Positions 9,185 through 18,084 of a stretch of 38,409 nucleotides of DNA are shown here, piece by piece. Location: the NCBI GenBank assembly GCA_034716895.1, contig JAYEKW010000109.1:1-38409 (forward strand), read 5' to 3'. Both the position numbers and the translations under genes were made by a program. The DNA comes from Candidatus Neomarinimicrobiota bacterium. Lineage in GTDB: Bacteria > Fidelibacterota > UBA8477 > JABMPR01. The notes beneath the pieces were generated by a model. It saw nothing but the letters and a program-made list of their open reading frames with translations, was not told the DNA's origin and did no database searches. Numbering within the stretch: position 1 is the first letter of the stretch; each line of letters begins with the position of its first letter.

Positions 9185-12100
9185 ATGCCTGTCACCAATA
9201 GAAGTCCACGTTTCAACCCCGGCTGGATCTGTCTGATACTGCTTTTCAGCATCTCATCGCTTTGGGCTGCTCAAGGGGAAAAGCTGGAACTGATCAGGGC
9301 TGATAAGATCAAGTCATTCACGCGTAATGGTGAAACATATAGACGGCTGGTTGGAGATGTAAAATTACGGCGAGGGGATGCCATTCTAACTTGCGAACTG
9401 GCTGAATTTCAGATGGAAAAGGATGAAGCAATTCTCAGTGGTCAAGTCGTCATTATAACTCCCGATTCACGCCTCCATGGAAAAACAGCCCATTATTATG
9501 GCGACAGAGAATATGTCGAACTATTGGGAGACGCTCAGTTCGAAGATGATCCCTACCTGGTCACAGCCGAAAAGTTGGGTTATTACATTGATCTGAAAAA
9601 AGTATTGGCAACAGGGGTTCCGGTTTTAATCGATAGCGGTTCTACACTGACAGCCGATACCATTTACTATTATGAAGAGACTCAACTGGGTGATGCCCTG
9701 GGGCAAGCCAGCATGATCAACGACACTGATAGCCTTAGTGTTTACGGTGAACACTTGTTGTACTACTCCGGAAAAGATTCTCTGCTCAGTTACGGTGATG
9801 CTGAATTTATAAAATGGGCTGATGAAGATACTACCTTACGGATTGAATCAGACAGCCTTAGTCTGGAGGAAGGCTATTTCTTCGCCTGGCAAAATGTAAA
9901 ATTGACCAACGGTGATGCTGTAGGGACATGCGGGCAGGCTGTCTATATGCGGGATGATGATGTGGCCATCATGCGGGATGACCCCGAATTGCGAGAAGAC
10001 GATTATTTACTGAGTGGTGATATCTTTAATCTATATATGCAGGATGGCGAACTGACCTCGGTCTACGTCCCCGAAAACCCCCACTTTACTCAAGAGAAGC
10101 AATTGGGAGATACCAGCTATACTGACTGGTTGGACGGGGAGATCATGGCCGTTGAATTTCTGGATGGGCAACCCCATACGGTTACGTTGATGGAAATGGC
10201 GACCTCATTTTTCAATGTAATAGAAGAGGATCGATTTAAAGGTTCAAATAAAGTTAGTGGTGACACCTTGTTCATTTTATTGTCTGATTCCAGCATTTCT
10301 GACATTACGGTTACCGGGGGAGCAGAGGGCAAATTCAACCCGGCTCCCCAAGCAGCTGATATTGAGTTTCCCATTGATTATAAAGCAGAGCATATCGCAT
10401 ATAACATGCAGCATGAAACCACATTGCTCCGGGAAAACGCCAGCATTAACTATGGCGACATGTCCATGCATGCCGGTCAAGTCGGGGTGTATTGGCGCCA
10501 GAATCTCTTAAGAGCGCGCAGTCTGGTGGATACGGTTGGTTCAATGGATCTCCCCGTGTTGAAACAAGCCGGGCAAGAGGATTTCAGGGGTAAAACCATG
10601 GTCTATGACCTGCAAACCCAGCGTGGAAAAGTAATTGCCGGTCGCACGAAGATGGAAGATGGAAACTATTTTGGCGAAGAAGTCACCCGGGTCAATCAGG
10701 ATGTCTATCTCATGAAAGATGGCTATTACACGACCTGCAGCCTGGAGGAACACCCCCATTTTTATTTCTACAGCAAGCAGATGAAGCTTCTGACTGACAA
10801 GATCATCATTGCCAAGCCGGTGGTTTTGTATATTGCAGAGATTCCTGTTTTTGCTCTACCCTTTGCGGTGTTTCCTCAGAAAAAGGGACGCACATCGGGC
10901 TTTATTTTACCCTCTTATGACTATCGTCCCAATAATGGTGGTCGTGCTATCAAGGGCTTTGGCTATTACTGGGCCATGAGTGATTATTCAGATTTAAAAA
11001 TGACCGGGACCTTTTGGGATCAGTATGAGGAGTTTAACCTGAGGAGCGTATTGCGTTACAAGAAGCGCTATCGCATCAATGGTAAAATAGACGCGTCCAT
11101 GGTTTCAGAACGCAATGCCTTGAATGATCCGATAAACTGGAAATGGAAACTCAATTTCAATCATAATCAGACCATAGACCCCAGTTTTTCTATTAGAGCA
11201 AACGGAAAACTTTCTGGAGATGCAAATTTTGATAGAATCTATAATCATAATCAGGATGAACGTCTGAATACGAAATTGCATTCCGGGATATCCATCAATA
11301 AAAAGTTTGAATCGATCAAGAGCACCATTTCTCTCAGCGGAACCTATGATGAAAATCTACAGGTAACTCGTCGTATCGGTGAGTCCCCAGAGTCCGCCGG
11401 GATCAAGCTTACTGGTCCAAGACTGGCGCTGCCTTCTTTCAGGTTCAGTCGGTCTTCCTCGGCAGTTATTCCAATCAAGGGGAATGAGAAACACTGGTAT
11501 AACAGCTTTCGCTGGGGCTATAACAACACCTTTAACAATAAGCGAAATTGGAGTTATCTTTCCTATGATAATCCGGACTCAACCTCTGTAGACAGTCTCC
11601 TATGGGAAGAAGATATTGTAGATACTCGTACCTGGAATCACAGTCTGAGCCTCTCTGGAGACACTCCTGTGATGAAGGTTATTAAGCTGGTGGGCTCAGT
11701 GAGTTATAAAGATGTCTGGGGTTTTCGATACTTGGATCCTGTGTTGGATGATAACGGATATGCAATAGTGGATACAGGTTATGATGCTCTCGAGACCCGG
11801 GAGATCGAGGGATTTATCAGACGGGGAACCTTTAGCACCAGGGCTAGCCTGAACACCAAACTGTATGGCATTTTTCCTGTGCATCTGGGACCCATTCAAG
11901 CTATTCGTCATACGCTGACACCATCGATTTCGCTTAATTACACCCCGGATTTTTCTACGGATTTCTGGGGCTATACAAAAACGCTGACAGACACCACGGG
12001 TGCAGTTCATACTTTCGACCGGTTTGTTGGCAGTGACCTGGGTGCTACCCCTGGTAGAGATGCTTTGAGTATGAGCTACAGCTTGAACAACGTTTTTGAT

Positions 12101-12823
12101 TACAAAATGTTTAGAAATGATGTTGAAAGTAAGTCGCAATTCTTCACCTGGAGACTTGGCGGCTCCTATAATTTTAAAGCTGATTCATTAAAAGCATCTG
12201 ATATTAACAGTAGTTTTAAGATCAACCTGGGGAAGAATTTCAAATTAAGTCCTCGAACCACTTTCGAACTTTATGAACGAGACTCAACGGGGAATCACAA
12301 GATTAATACTTTTCGTTCACCCCGGATGACTCGTGCTGGTTTCAGCTTCGGTTTTAGACTGCAGGGGGATGCACCGGGTGGTCTGCGGTCTGCTCAAGGT
12401 GAAGATCTGATAGCAGCAGATAGCGTGGAGACCGAAATGGTTGGAGACTTTATCCAGGATCAGGCCCGGAAATCCACAGGAAGCAAGGGTGGTCAGCCAG
12501 CCTGGACAGCCAACTTTAGTTTTAGCTACTCTTACAATCATCACAATCCTCTGGAGGAGGCAAAGCAAACCTTTAACCTGGGGACCTCGTTCAAGTTCAA
12601 TCTCTCAGAGAACTGGGGGCTTACCTATAACCCCAGATTTGACCTGATAGACAAAAAGCTGGTGAGTGGATCAGTAGGCGTTACACGTGATCTACACTGT
12701 TGGAAGATGACCATCTCCTGGACACCCATGGGACGTTGGGGTGGGTTGAATATCCTCATTCGTCCCAAAGCCCAGCAACTTCAGGATCTAAAGGTTGAAC
12801 ATACTGCAAACAGAAGGTATTAG
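9185..12823 (+). CDS. lptD: LptD-like outer-membrane LPS-assembly protein (OstA domain plus barrel)
   Basis: LptD inserts lipopolysaccharide into the outer leaflet of the outer membrane. The 1212-residue protein has a signal peptide (about 1-29). A long region of LptA/OstA-type beta-jellyroll repeats follows (about 35-560, with segments such as GDVKLRRGDAILTCELAEF). The transition PVVLYIAEIPVFALPFAVFPQKKGRTSGFILP is typical of LptD. The last ~620 residues have alternating beta-barrel strands. It is much longer than the ~780-residue enterobacterial protein, as is common in Bacteroidota relatives. It follows rarA by 15 bases. The assignment is from domain order; a generic OstA-like porin is the less likely alternative. 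Confidence 0.88.
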   Translation: MPVTNRSPRFNPGWICLILLFSISSLWAAQGEKLELIRADKIKSFTRNGETYRRLVGDVKLRRGDAILTCELAEFQMEKDEAILSGQVVIITPDSRLHGKTAHYYGDREYVELLGDAQFEDDPYLVTAEKLGYYIDLKKVLATGVPVLIDSGSTLTADTIYYYEETQLGDALGQASMINDTDSLSVYGEHLLYYSGKDSLLSYGDAEFIKWADEDTTLRIESDSLSLEEGYFFAWQNVKLTNGDAVGTCGQAVYMRDDDVAIMRDDPELREDDYLLSGDIFNLYMQDGELTSVYVPENPHFTQEKQLGDTSYTDWLDGEIMAVEFLDGQPHTVTLMEMATSFFNVIEEDRFKGSNKVSGDTLFILLSDSSISDITVTGGAEGKFNPAPQAADIEFPIDYKAEHIAYNMQHETTLLRENASINYGDMSMHAGQVGVYWRQNLLRARSLVDTVGSMDLPVLKQAGQEDFRGKTMVYDLQTQRGKVIAGRTKMEDGNYFGEEVTRVNQDVYLMKDGYYTTCSLEEHPHFYFYSKQMKLLTDKIIIAKPVVLYIAEIPVFALPFAVFPQKKGRTSGFILPSYDYRPNNGGRAIKGFGYYWAMSDYSDLKMTGTFWDQYEEFNLRSVLRYKKRYRINGKIDASMVSERNALNDPINWKWKLNFNHNQTIDPSFSIRANGKLSGDANFDRIYNHNQDERLNTKLHSGISINKKFESIKSTISLSGTYDENLQVTRRIGESPESAGIKLTGPRLALPSFRFSRSSSAVIPIKGNEKHWYNSFRWGYNNTFNNKRNWSYLSYDNPDSTSVDSLLWEEDIVDTRTWNHSLSLSGDTPVMKVIKLVGSVSYKDVWGFRYLDPVLDDNGYAIVDTGYDALETREIEGFIRRGTFSTRASLNTKLYGIFPVHLGPIQAIRHTLTPSISLNYTPDFSTDFWGYTKTLTDTTGAVHTFDRFVGSDLGATPGRDALSMSYSLNNVFDYKMFRNDVESKSQFFTWRLGGSYNFKADSLKASDINSSFKINLGKNFKLSPRTTFELYERDSTGNHKINTFRSPRMTRAGFSFGFRLQGDAPGGLRSAQGEDLIAADSVETEMVGDFIQDQARKSTGSKGGQPAWTANFSFSYSYNHHNPLEEAKQTFNLGTSFKFNLSENWGLTYNPRFDLIDKKLVSGSVGVTRDLHCWKMTISWTPMGRWGGLNILIRPKAQQLQDLKVEHTANRRY

Positions 12824-12984
12824 GTTTGATTGAAATAACAGTTTATGTCTCCTGGTGGTGACAGGGCATTGTTTTAGTGAAAGCGCAAGATTTTGCGGCT
12901 CTCTTTTGCGAGCAAAAAAATAAATAGTGCACCAAAACATTCTGAAGTAACTCTAGATTAGGCGTAGATTTTTTTTCGTTCAGG

Positions 12985-13005
12985 ATTACTTTTAGTCCAA
13001 GTAAT
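12985..13005 (+). promoter_or_regulatory. Hairpin in the upp leader
   Basis: Bases 12985-12991 (attactt) and 12999-13005 (aagtaat) form a perfect 7-bp stem around a 7-base loop, ending 25 bases before the upp start. It could be an operator-like dyad or an mRNA leader hairpin. No regulator is identified. Confidence 0.35.
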
Positions 13006-13030
13006 ACAAACCATAAGTTCGGAGAGCCTG

Positions 13031-13660
13031 TTGTCCCAAGTTACTGAGTTGAAATCTCATCCTCTCGTCTCGCACAATCTAGCCATACTCAGAAGTAAAG
13101 ACACTGATAACCAACGATTTAGGGAAGTTGCTCAGCGCTTGTCATCATTGGTGCTGGTTTCTGCAACTGAAGCCTTGAACACCGTTGAGTTGGTCGTTGA
13201 AACCCCGCAGGCAGGCACGATAGAACGGGTTATTGCCGAAGATATCTGGTTGATTCCAATACTTCGAGCCGGTTTGGCTATGGTGGATGTTGGTTTAAAG
13301 CTTTTACCAGATGCCCATGTTGGCTTTGTCGGACTTTTTCGGGATGAAGAGACCTTATTGCCCCAACATTACTATAAAAATCTGCCGGATTTTTCAGAAT
13401 CAGCCAGTAGCTGCTTCCTGTTGGATCCCATGTTGGCCACAGGCGGTAGCGCTTGTGCAGCATTGGATCTGTTAAAGAGCCATGGGGCAAAGGATATCAG
13501 ATTGCTTACTTTGATCTCTGCTCCTGAAGGAATAAAAGAAGTATTTTCAAAACATTCCGATGTATCCATATTTACGGCCTCTGTAGATGAGCATTTAAAT
13601 GATCTTGGATATATCGTCCCCGGTCTTGGGGATGCCGGCGACCGATTTTTTGGTACCTGA
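13031..13660 (+). CDS. upp: Uracil phosphoribosyltransferase
   Basis: Upp makes UMP from uracil and PRPP in pyrimidine salvage. The 209-residue length is standard. Visible landmarks are IPILRAGLAMVDG-like (PILRAGLAMVD), the PRPP-binding loop LLDPMLATGGSA and the C-terminal uracil-site segment ending GLGDAGDRFFGT. The start is TTG at 13031, supported by GGAG six bases upstream (13021-13024); there is no better in-frame ATG. About 200 non-coding bases separate it from lptD, so it probably has its own promoter. A strong hairpin follows. Confidence 0.95.
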   Translation: MSQVTELKSHPLVSHNLAILRSKDTDNQRFREVAQRLSSLVLVSATEALNTVELVVETPQAGTIERVIAEDIWLIPILRAGLAMVDVGLKLLPDAHVGFVGLFRDEETLLPQHYYKNLPDFSESASSCFLLDPMLATGGSACAALDLLKSHGAKDIRLLTLISAPEGIKEVFSKHSDVSIFTASVDEHLNDLGYIVPGLGDAGDRFFGT

Positions 13661-13685
13661 GGTCTAAACTCAGCCCAAAAACAGC

Positions 13686-13721
13686 GGAGGGGAGGACAGT
13701 CCGGGCGGACGCCTCCCCTCC
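13686..13721. terminator. Strong hairpin between convergent upp and the FliG-like gene
   Basis: Bases 13686-13695 (ggaggggagg) and 13712-13721 (cctcccctcc) are perfect 10-base complements. A nested gtcc/ggac pair in the loop makes the structure very stable. It sits between two convergent transcription units, where a bidirectional terminator is expected. No T-run follows on either strand, so classical intrinsic termination is uncertain. Confidence 0.6.
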
Positions 13722-13763
13722 TATCTCGCTAGTGCAGGACAGCTGAGATATCTTTGTCAGTAA

Positions 13764-14693
13764 CTATTCGATAAAGTCGGCTTCAGCGAACTCCTCGATA
13801 CTAAATTCATTTGCTGGATCAGCATCCATCTGTAAGATGAATTCAACCACCTTCTTTTGTGCTGCCTCCACCTGCTTGCGAGAAACGGGTCCTTCTTTGG
13901 GTTCGTACATGGCCTGCTTTTTCTGAGGCAGGTTTTCCAAAATCCGGTCGCTTAATTCCTGGTCTTGCCCCTTTAAAGCCAGGGCAACATCATCCAGATC
14001 CAAGCTGTTAAAAATATCCCTAAGAACACTATCAGGAAGAACGGGTACATTATCAAAGGTGAAGTGGTGTTTTTTCACTTCCCTGGCTAGCTCGGGATCT
14101 TCCTGTGATAGATAATCAAGAAATTGTTTTTGCTCTTTTATTTCCATGGTGCCCAATAAGCCAGCCATGGCTTTACCGCCACCTTCTGAATACTCAGAGT
14201 GGGAGGGGATCTGCTTGGCTTTTTCACGGAACTCTGCAGCAACATCGAGTACTGCTTCCAGGGGAACGTCTTTGATCTTCCCCAGATCGATCATGGCTTC
14301 AGTCCGCACTTCTGTTGGCAGGCGCTGAAGGAGCCGTCTCTGCATTTCCAGGGGTACCTGAGCCAAAAGGATCGAGATTGAGCGGGTAGGCTCAGAGCGA
14401 GTAAGGTAGGCCAATTGAACCTCAGACATATTTTCAAGAAAAGCAAAGGGCTGTGATGTTGCTTCTTTTGATTCAGCAGCAAATTTTTTAGACATGAAAG
14501 AGAAATAGAACTCTTCAAGCACTTGCTTTTTTGCCTCAAAGGGTGTTTCTTTCACTTTTGAAGCATGTTGACGAACCGCTACGATTTCTTCATCATTTAG
14601 ATTTGGGAATAGTTGTCCAGCCAGACGAGCTCCCAAGATATCAAAGAGAATGGCCGCCTTATCAATTCCGGCCAATTTTATCTGATCAGCCAT
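13764..14693 (-). CDS. fliG: FliG-type rotor protein, full length, outside a flagellar locus
   Basis: FliG forms the rotor ring that the MotAB stator pushes in flagella. This 309-residue protein shows all three FliG domains. The N-domain (about 1-75) opens with DKAAILFDILGARLAGQLFP. The middle domain (about 85-165) has SEPTRSISILLAQVP where flagellar FliG has the EHPQ motif. A Gly-Gly-Gly linker lies at 171-173. The C-terminal torque domain (about 174-290) has a charged helix around R225 and D232/D234/D235 followed by ALALKG. The start overlaps the stop of the FliF-like gene by one base. It is the last gene of the operon. The switch partners FliM and FliN are absent, so the rotor may not reverse. 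Confidence 0.85.
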   Translation of the reverse strand: MADQIKLAGIDKAAILFDILGARLAGQLFPNLNDEEIVAVRQHASKVKETPFEAKKQVLEEFYFSFMSKKFAAESKEATSQPFAFLENMSEVQLAYLTRSEPTRSISILLAQVPLEMQRRLLQRLPTEVRTEAMIDLGKIKDVPLEAVLDVAAEFREKAKQIPSHSEYSEGGGKAMAGLLGTMEIKEQKQFLDYLSQEDPELAREVKKHHFTFDNVPVLPDSVLRDIFNSLDLDDVALALKGQDQELSDRILENLPQKKQAMYEPKEGPVSRKQVEAAQKKVVEFILQMDADPANEFSIEEFAEADFIE

Positions 14694-16576
14694 TATTTAC
14701 GTCCCTTCTTTTTCTTTTTTCCATTTTGCTCTTCCTCAGCCGTTTCACCATCTGTTTCTTCAACTTCGCCGGTATCCTTGAGCCACTCCTTAACAATACT
14801 GGAGGCAGAACCGGGTTTGCTCACAGCCAGCGACACAACGGATTTTTTAATACTGTCTACTTCTCCAACCAGTTCCTGATCCACTTCCGGTTCAGGAAGT
14901 TCGTCTTCTTCGACCTGATCTTCTGGCTCTTGAATTTCTTCAAGCTGATCGTCAGCCGTTTCCGGAGCAGGAGGTAGATCTTGTGGTGAACGACGACGGC
15001 CTCCCATCATGGCACCGATAAGAATAGCCAGAGCCACTAGAACGGCAGCGCCGATGATCATCAGAGGCAATAAATTTTCATTATCTTCAGGAATGATGGT
15101 GGCTTGAAGTCTTTGGTTCTCCAGATCTTCCATCTGCTGCTTAAGTTTGTCTTCTCGTTCCCGGATTGCTGTTTTTTCAGCTTCCCTGCGTTTTTGTTCA
15201 AGTTCGAGCTTTAAGCGTTGTTCTTCTTCAAGATCTACAGCAGACAGCTGATTCTTAAGGTCATCTAATTGCTCAGTGAGCAAAGCCAGGCGTAATGAAT
15301 CCTGACGGAGACGATCTTTGGCTTGCTCTTGTTGGGATTCAAATAGTTGGCGTCGTTCTTCAGCTAATCGCTCTTGCTCTTGCTGACGCAGGTCGCTTAA
15401 TTCTTTTTCACGCTGGCGAATCCGATCTGATTCATCCTGGCGGATCCGGGCCAATTCGGTTTCATGTTCTTTCTGTTTTGCTAATTCTTGTTGCCTCAGG
15501 CGAGCCATTTCAGCATTCTGGGCATCCTGGTTAACCTGCTCTTGTCTTATGCGCTCCTGTTGAGCTTCAAGGTCCTTGATCCGTTGATTCTCAGATTCTT
15601 CTTTTTGCCGGGCTTCAATGGCTGCCATCTTTTCAGCAATAGATTTCAACAGCAATTGTTCAACATCAGGCTTGTCAGCAATGGTTCCTTGAAAATTGGC
15701 AGTCATCACTTGCAGTTTATCGCCGCGTTCACGATTAAAATGGGAAGCAACCATGGCTACTGTACGTATATTTTCAATGATCTTTGGAGAAATTGGATCT
15801 TCCAGGATCACGGTCAATTCCATTTTATTTACTCTTAAAGAGGGACCTGTTGTGCTGGCAACCGTATGACGAGAAAGACTGGGAGATGTAGGGTTGGCAT
15901 AATCAACCAGATTTCCCTCATTACTCGCAATGGCAACGGGCTCAATATTTTCTTCAAGGATCACTTCCTCTTCAGCTAGAGACAAACTGGCTTCTGCGGC
16001 TACCGTTGAACTTGTGGTATCTTCAATAATGGCGACCTCAGCGAGATCTTCATCCGCTGCATAGATCACCCCATCATAGGCATCTTCTTCAACCAGGATT
16101 TCTTCTTCATAAAGTTCAAATCCGGGAGACTGAATTCCGGGAAAACCGGGAATGTCTGATGGAACAGTTGATTTAATAGGACGTTTTTTTAGAACGGTTT
16201 TGGTCTTTTGCTTACCAGGAGCAATTTTTTCTTTACTTCCCAGGGGTGGGAGACCAGGTGTTTTACTGCGAACGGATTGAGTATATATTTCTTGCTCTGG
16301 AGAGATCGTTCCTTTGATGCCGGGAGTTTCATAAATAGTTGTATATTGTTGAGTTGGTGTGGTTTCCATGACCACGTTGACATTCACAATGAAGTTCTCA
16401 TGACGTAAAATACGATAGACGGCATCACTAACCCGCTGTTGTATGGTGTTTTCCAACAGGATCTTTTGTGAAAGGACCTCTTTATTCGTGTCCGGAAAGG
16501 CAAGCACCTGCGAGATCAACACTAATGTGGTGACTACGATTCCTGTCATGATGTGTTTAAATGCCGGATACTTCAT
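14693..16576 (-). CDS. FliF-like ring protein with long coiled-coil stalk and FliG-binding-like tail
   Basis: This 627-residue protein resembles the C-terminal part of flagellar MS-ring protein FliF. An N-terminal signal or anchor (about 8-26) precedes split RBM3-like segments: IQQRVSDAVYRIL..VNVNVVME (45-71) and KMELTVILEDPISPKIIENIRTV..FNRERGDKLQVMTANF (251-295). Between them lies an acidic, low-complexity insert. A coiled coil rich in Gln/Glu/Arg (about 310-490), a transmembrane helix (about 502-524) and an acidic tail follow. The tail's SASSIVKEWLKD (590-601) resembles the helix by which FliF binds FliG. RBM1 and RBM2 are missing. The ATG has GAGGAG six bases upstream. I infer an inner-membrane ring carrying FliG. 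FliF homology is remote, from motif reading only. Confidence 0.7.
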   Translation of the reverse strand: MKYPAFKHIMTGIVVTTLVLISQVLAFPDTNKEVLSQKILLENTIQQRVSDAVYRILRHENFIVNVNVVMETTPTQQYTTIYETPGIKGTISPEQEIYTQSVRSKTPGLPPLGSKEKIAPGKQKTKTVLKKRPIKSTVPSDIPGFPGIQSPGFELYEEEILVEEDAYDGVIYAADEDLAEVAIIEDTTSSTVAAEASLSLAEEEVILEENIEPVAIASNEGNLVDYANPTSPSLSRHTVASTTGPSLRVNKMELTVILEDPISPKIIENIRTVAMVASHFNRERGDKLQVMTANFQGTIADKPDVEQLLLKSIAEKMAAIEARQKEESENQRIKDLEAQQERIRQEQVNQDAQNAEMARLRQQELAKQKEHETELARIRQDESDRIRQREKELSDLRQQEQERLAEERRQLFESQQEQAKDRLRQDSLRLALLTEQLDDLKNQLSAVDLEEEQRLKLELEQKRREAEKTAIREREDKLKQQMEDLENQRLQATIIPEDNENLLPLMIIGAAVLVALAILIGAMMGGRRRSPQDLPPAPETADDQLEEIQEPEDQVEEDELPEPEVDQELVGEVDSIKKSVVSLAVSKPGSASSIVKEWLKDTGEVEETDGETAEEEQNGKKKKKGRK

Positions 16577-16608
16577 AAGCTTCTCCTCGTTTCCAACGTC
16601 AGTTCAAG

Positions 16609-17253
16609 CTAACCGATCGTTAGAAATGTTATATCAACGCGTCTATTTTTTGCGCGATTTTCAACAGAATCATTTGCAACTTTTGGTGCTGTATCTCCAA
16701 ATCCGATAGCTCTGAATTTATCGCTTGGGATACCTTGTGATGTAAGATAGCGAATCACAGCAGCAGCTCGAGCTGATGACAATTCCCAATTTGATGGAAA
16801 AGTAGCTGAGCGAATAGGTACATTGTCTGTGTGTCCTTCCACGGCAATGGCATAAGTTGCTTTATCCATGGTGGTCACCAATTTCACCAAAAAGGCTTTA
16901 ATTGGTTGCGAAAGAGCAGCGTTACCGATATTGAAAGCCAGGTCACTGGCAATTTCCAGAGTAACGCCACGGGCATCCATACGAACCTTGACCTGTTGCT
17001 GTAATTTTTGGTCTCTAACCAGTTTTTTTACTTCCATATTGATCTGACTCAAGGAAACCTTTTTTGATTTCTTGCGGGCGCCCTGGTGTTCTCCCAGAGA
17101 TTGACCAAATTGTTCCAGTTTGACCGGATCCAGGGTGGACATGGCAAAGAGCAACACAAAGAAGGTCATGAGCAGAGTCATCATATCCGCGTAGGTGGTG
17201 AGCCAACCGCCGGTGTCGTCGCTTTTAGGCGCTTTTTTTGCCGTTACAGCCAC
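16609..17253 (-). CDS. motB: MotB-type stator subunit with peptidoglycan-binding OmpA domain
   Basis: MotB anchors the ion-driven stator to the cell wall. The 214-residue protein has a short cytoplasmic N-terminus and one transmembrane helix, TTYADMMTLLMTFFVLLFAM. Its D23 is the ion-carrying aspartate. A periplasmic linker and an OmpA-like domain follow (about 95-214, with VEGHTDNVP and ENRAKNRRVDI). It is shorter than most flagellar MotB, mainly in the linker. The start codon is GTG at 17253 with GAGGA about 9 bases upstream. It follows motA by five bases, as expected for a stator pair. Confidence 0.93.
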   Translation of the reverse strand: MAVTAKKAPKSDDTGGWLTTYADMMTLLMTFFVLLFAMSTLDPVKLEQFGQSLGEHQGARKKSKKVSLSQINMEVKKLVRDQKLQQQVKVRMDARGVTLEIASDLAFNIGNAALSQPIKAFLVKLVTTMDKATYAIAVEGHTDNVPIRSATFPSNWELSSARAAAVIRYLTSQGIPSDKFRAIGFGDTAPKVANDSVENRAKNRRVDITFLTIG

Positions 17254-17258
17254 GCTGA

Positions 17259-18065
17259 CTAATCCTCGTAAACCCTGTCACGTGGTGCTAAATAAGAGTT
17301 GAGAAATTCTCGTACCAGAATGGGGTGTTTCCGAACTTTCAACATAATGACACCGTCAATGATCATGTTCTGCGTAATATTTCGCTTGTCGATCCTGGAG
17401 CGTAGTTTGGCAGCTATCGGTAGAAAAAACAAGTTGGCGAATAATGCCCCATAAAAGGTTGTAATCAGAGCAATTCCCATGGATTGACCCAGCTTGGCTG
17501 CCGGATCAATGTCACCACCACCATCACCAGGTGCAGCACCCATGGCAAAGAGCATGGCGACCAGTCCAACCAGGGTTCCCACCATACCAAAGGCAGGGGA
17601 AAGGGTTCCCATGGTTTTAAAAACGTTGGCTTCTGCATCTTCACGAAGTTCACGGTTTATGATCCTGGTTTCCATAATACTACGAATGTCATCCTCTGGT
17701 AGACCATCTACGATCAATTGGACGCCATCCTTTAAAAAGAAATTACTGACTCCTGGAACCGCTTTTTCCAGATCGGATGTTCCCTTTCGGGCAACACCGG
17801 CCAACTCAACGAGTTCTTTCAGCGTATCAGCATCATTATGATTGTCACCCTTGAAGACAGCCCATAGGTTTGTATATAAGGATAAAACCTCTTTTACAGG
17901 GAAAGCCATCGCTGTTGCTGCTATGGTTCCACCTAAAACGATCATGAGAGACTGGACATCCACAAAGGTCATCACGCCATTAGGTAATGTTAAAGACACA
18001 CCGTAGACAGCATAACCGATCAAGCCTGAGCCGAACAATAGTCCTATAATGGTTGCAAAATCCAT
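17259..18065 (-). CDS. motA: MotA/PomA-type stator ion-channel subunit
   Basis: MotA is the four-helix stator subunit that couples ion flow to rotor movement. The 268-residue protein has TM1 (3-25), TM2 (38-56), TM3 (155-176) and TM4 (196-216). It keeps the torque-loop charges R93 and E100 (VARKGTSDLEK) and the prolines P157 and P216. T164 in GMVGTLVGLV and T202/T203 in ITTFYG match positions that are threonine in sodium-type PomA and alanine in many proton-type MotA. This points to Na+ use, as an inference. An AAGGA precedes the ATG by 7 bases. The match to flagellar-type MotA is closer than to ExbB/TolQ. Confidence 0.93.
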   Translation of the reverse strand: MDFATIIGLLFGSGLIGYAVYGVSLTLPNGVMTFVDVQSLMIVLGGTIAATAMAFPVKEVLSLYTNLWAVFKGDNHNDADTLKELVELAGVARKGTSDLEKAVPGVSNFFLKDGVQLIVDGLPEDDIRSIMETRIINRELREDAEANVFKTMGTLSPAFGMVGTLVGLVAMLFAMGAAPGDGGGDIDPAAKLGQSMGIALITTFYGALFANLFFLPIAAKLRSRIDKRNITQNMIIDGVIMLKVRKHPILVREFLNSYLAPRDRVYED

Positions 18066-18084
18066 ACGTCAGTCCTTTGCTTCT

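Noticed and set aside
12890-12930. Possible terminator after lptD
   Set aside because: Short weak stems (cgcaa/ttgcg and gctc/gagc) precede an A-run, not a T-run, for the plus-strand transcript.
14531-14977. Plus-strand frame opposite the FliG and FliF-like genes
   Set aside because: It is the shadow of acidic and lysine-rich coding sequence and yields a low-complexity Phe/Leu/Ser-rich product.
17259-18065. MotAB pair as a Zorya-type phage defence system
   Set aside because: MotA and MotB look flagellar-type, and the neighbours are FliG, a FliF-like protein and TPR/barrel proteins; no helicase/nuclease Zorya partners are present.
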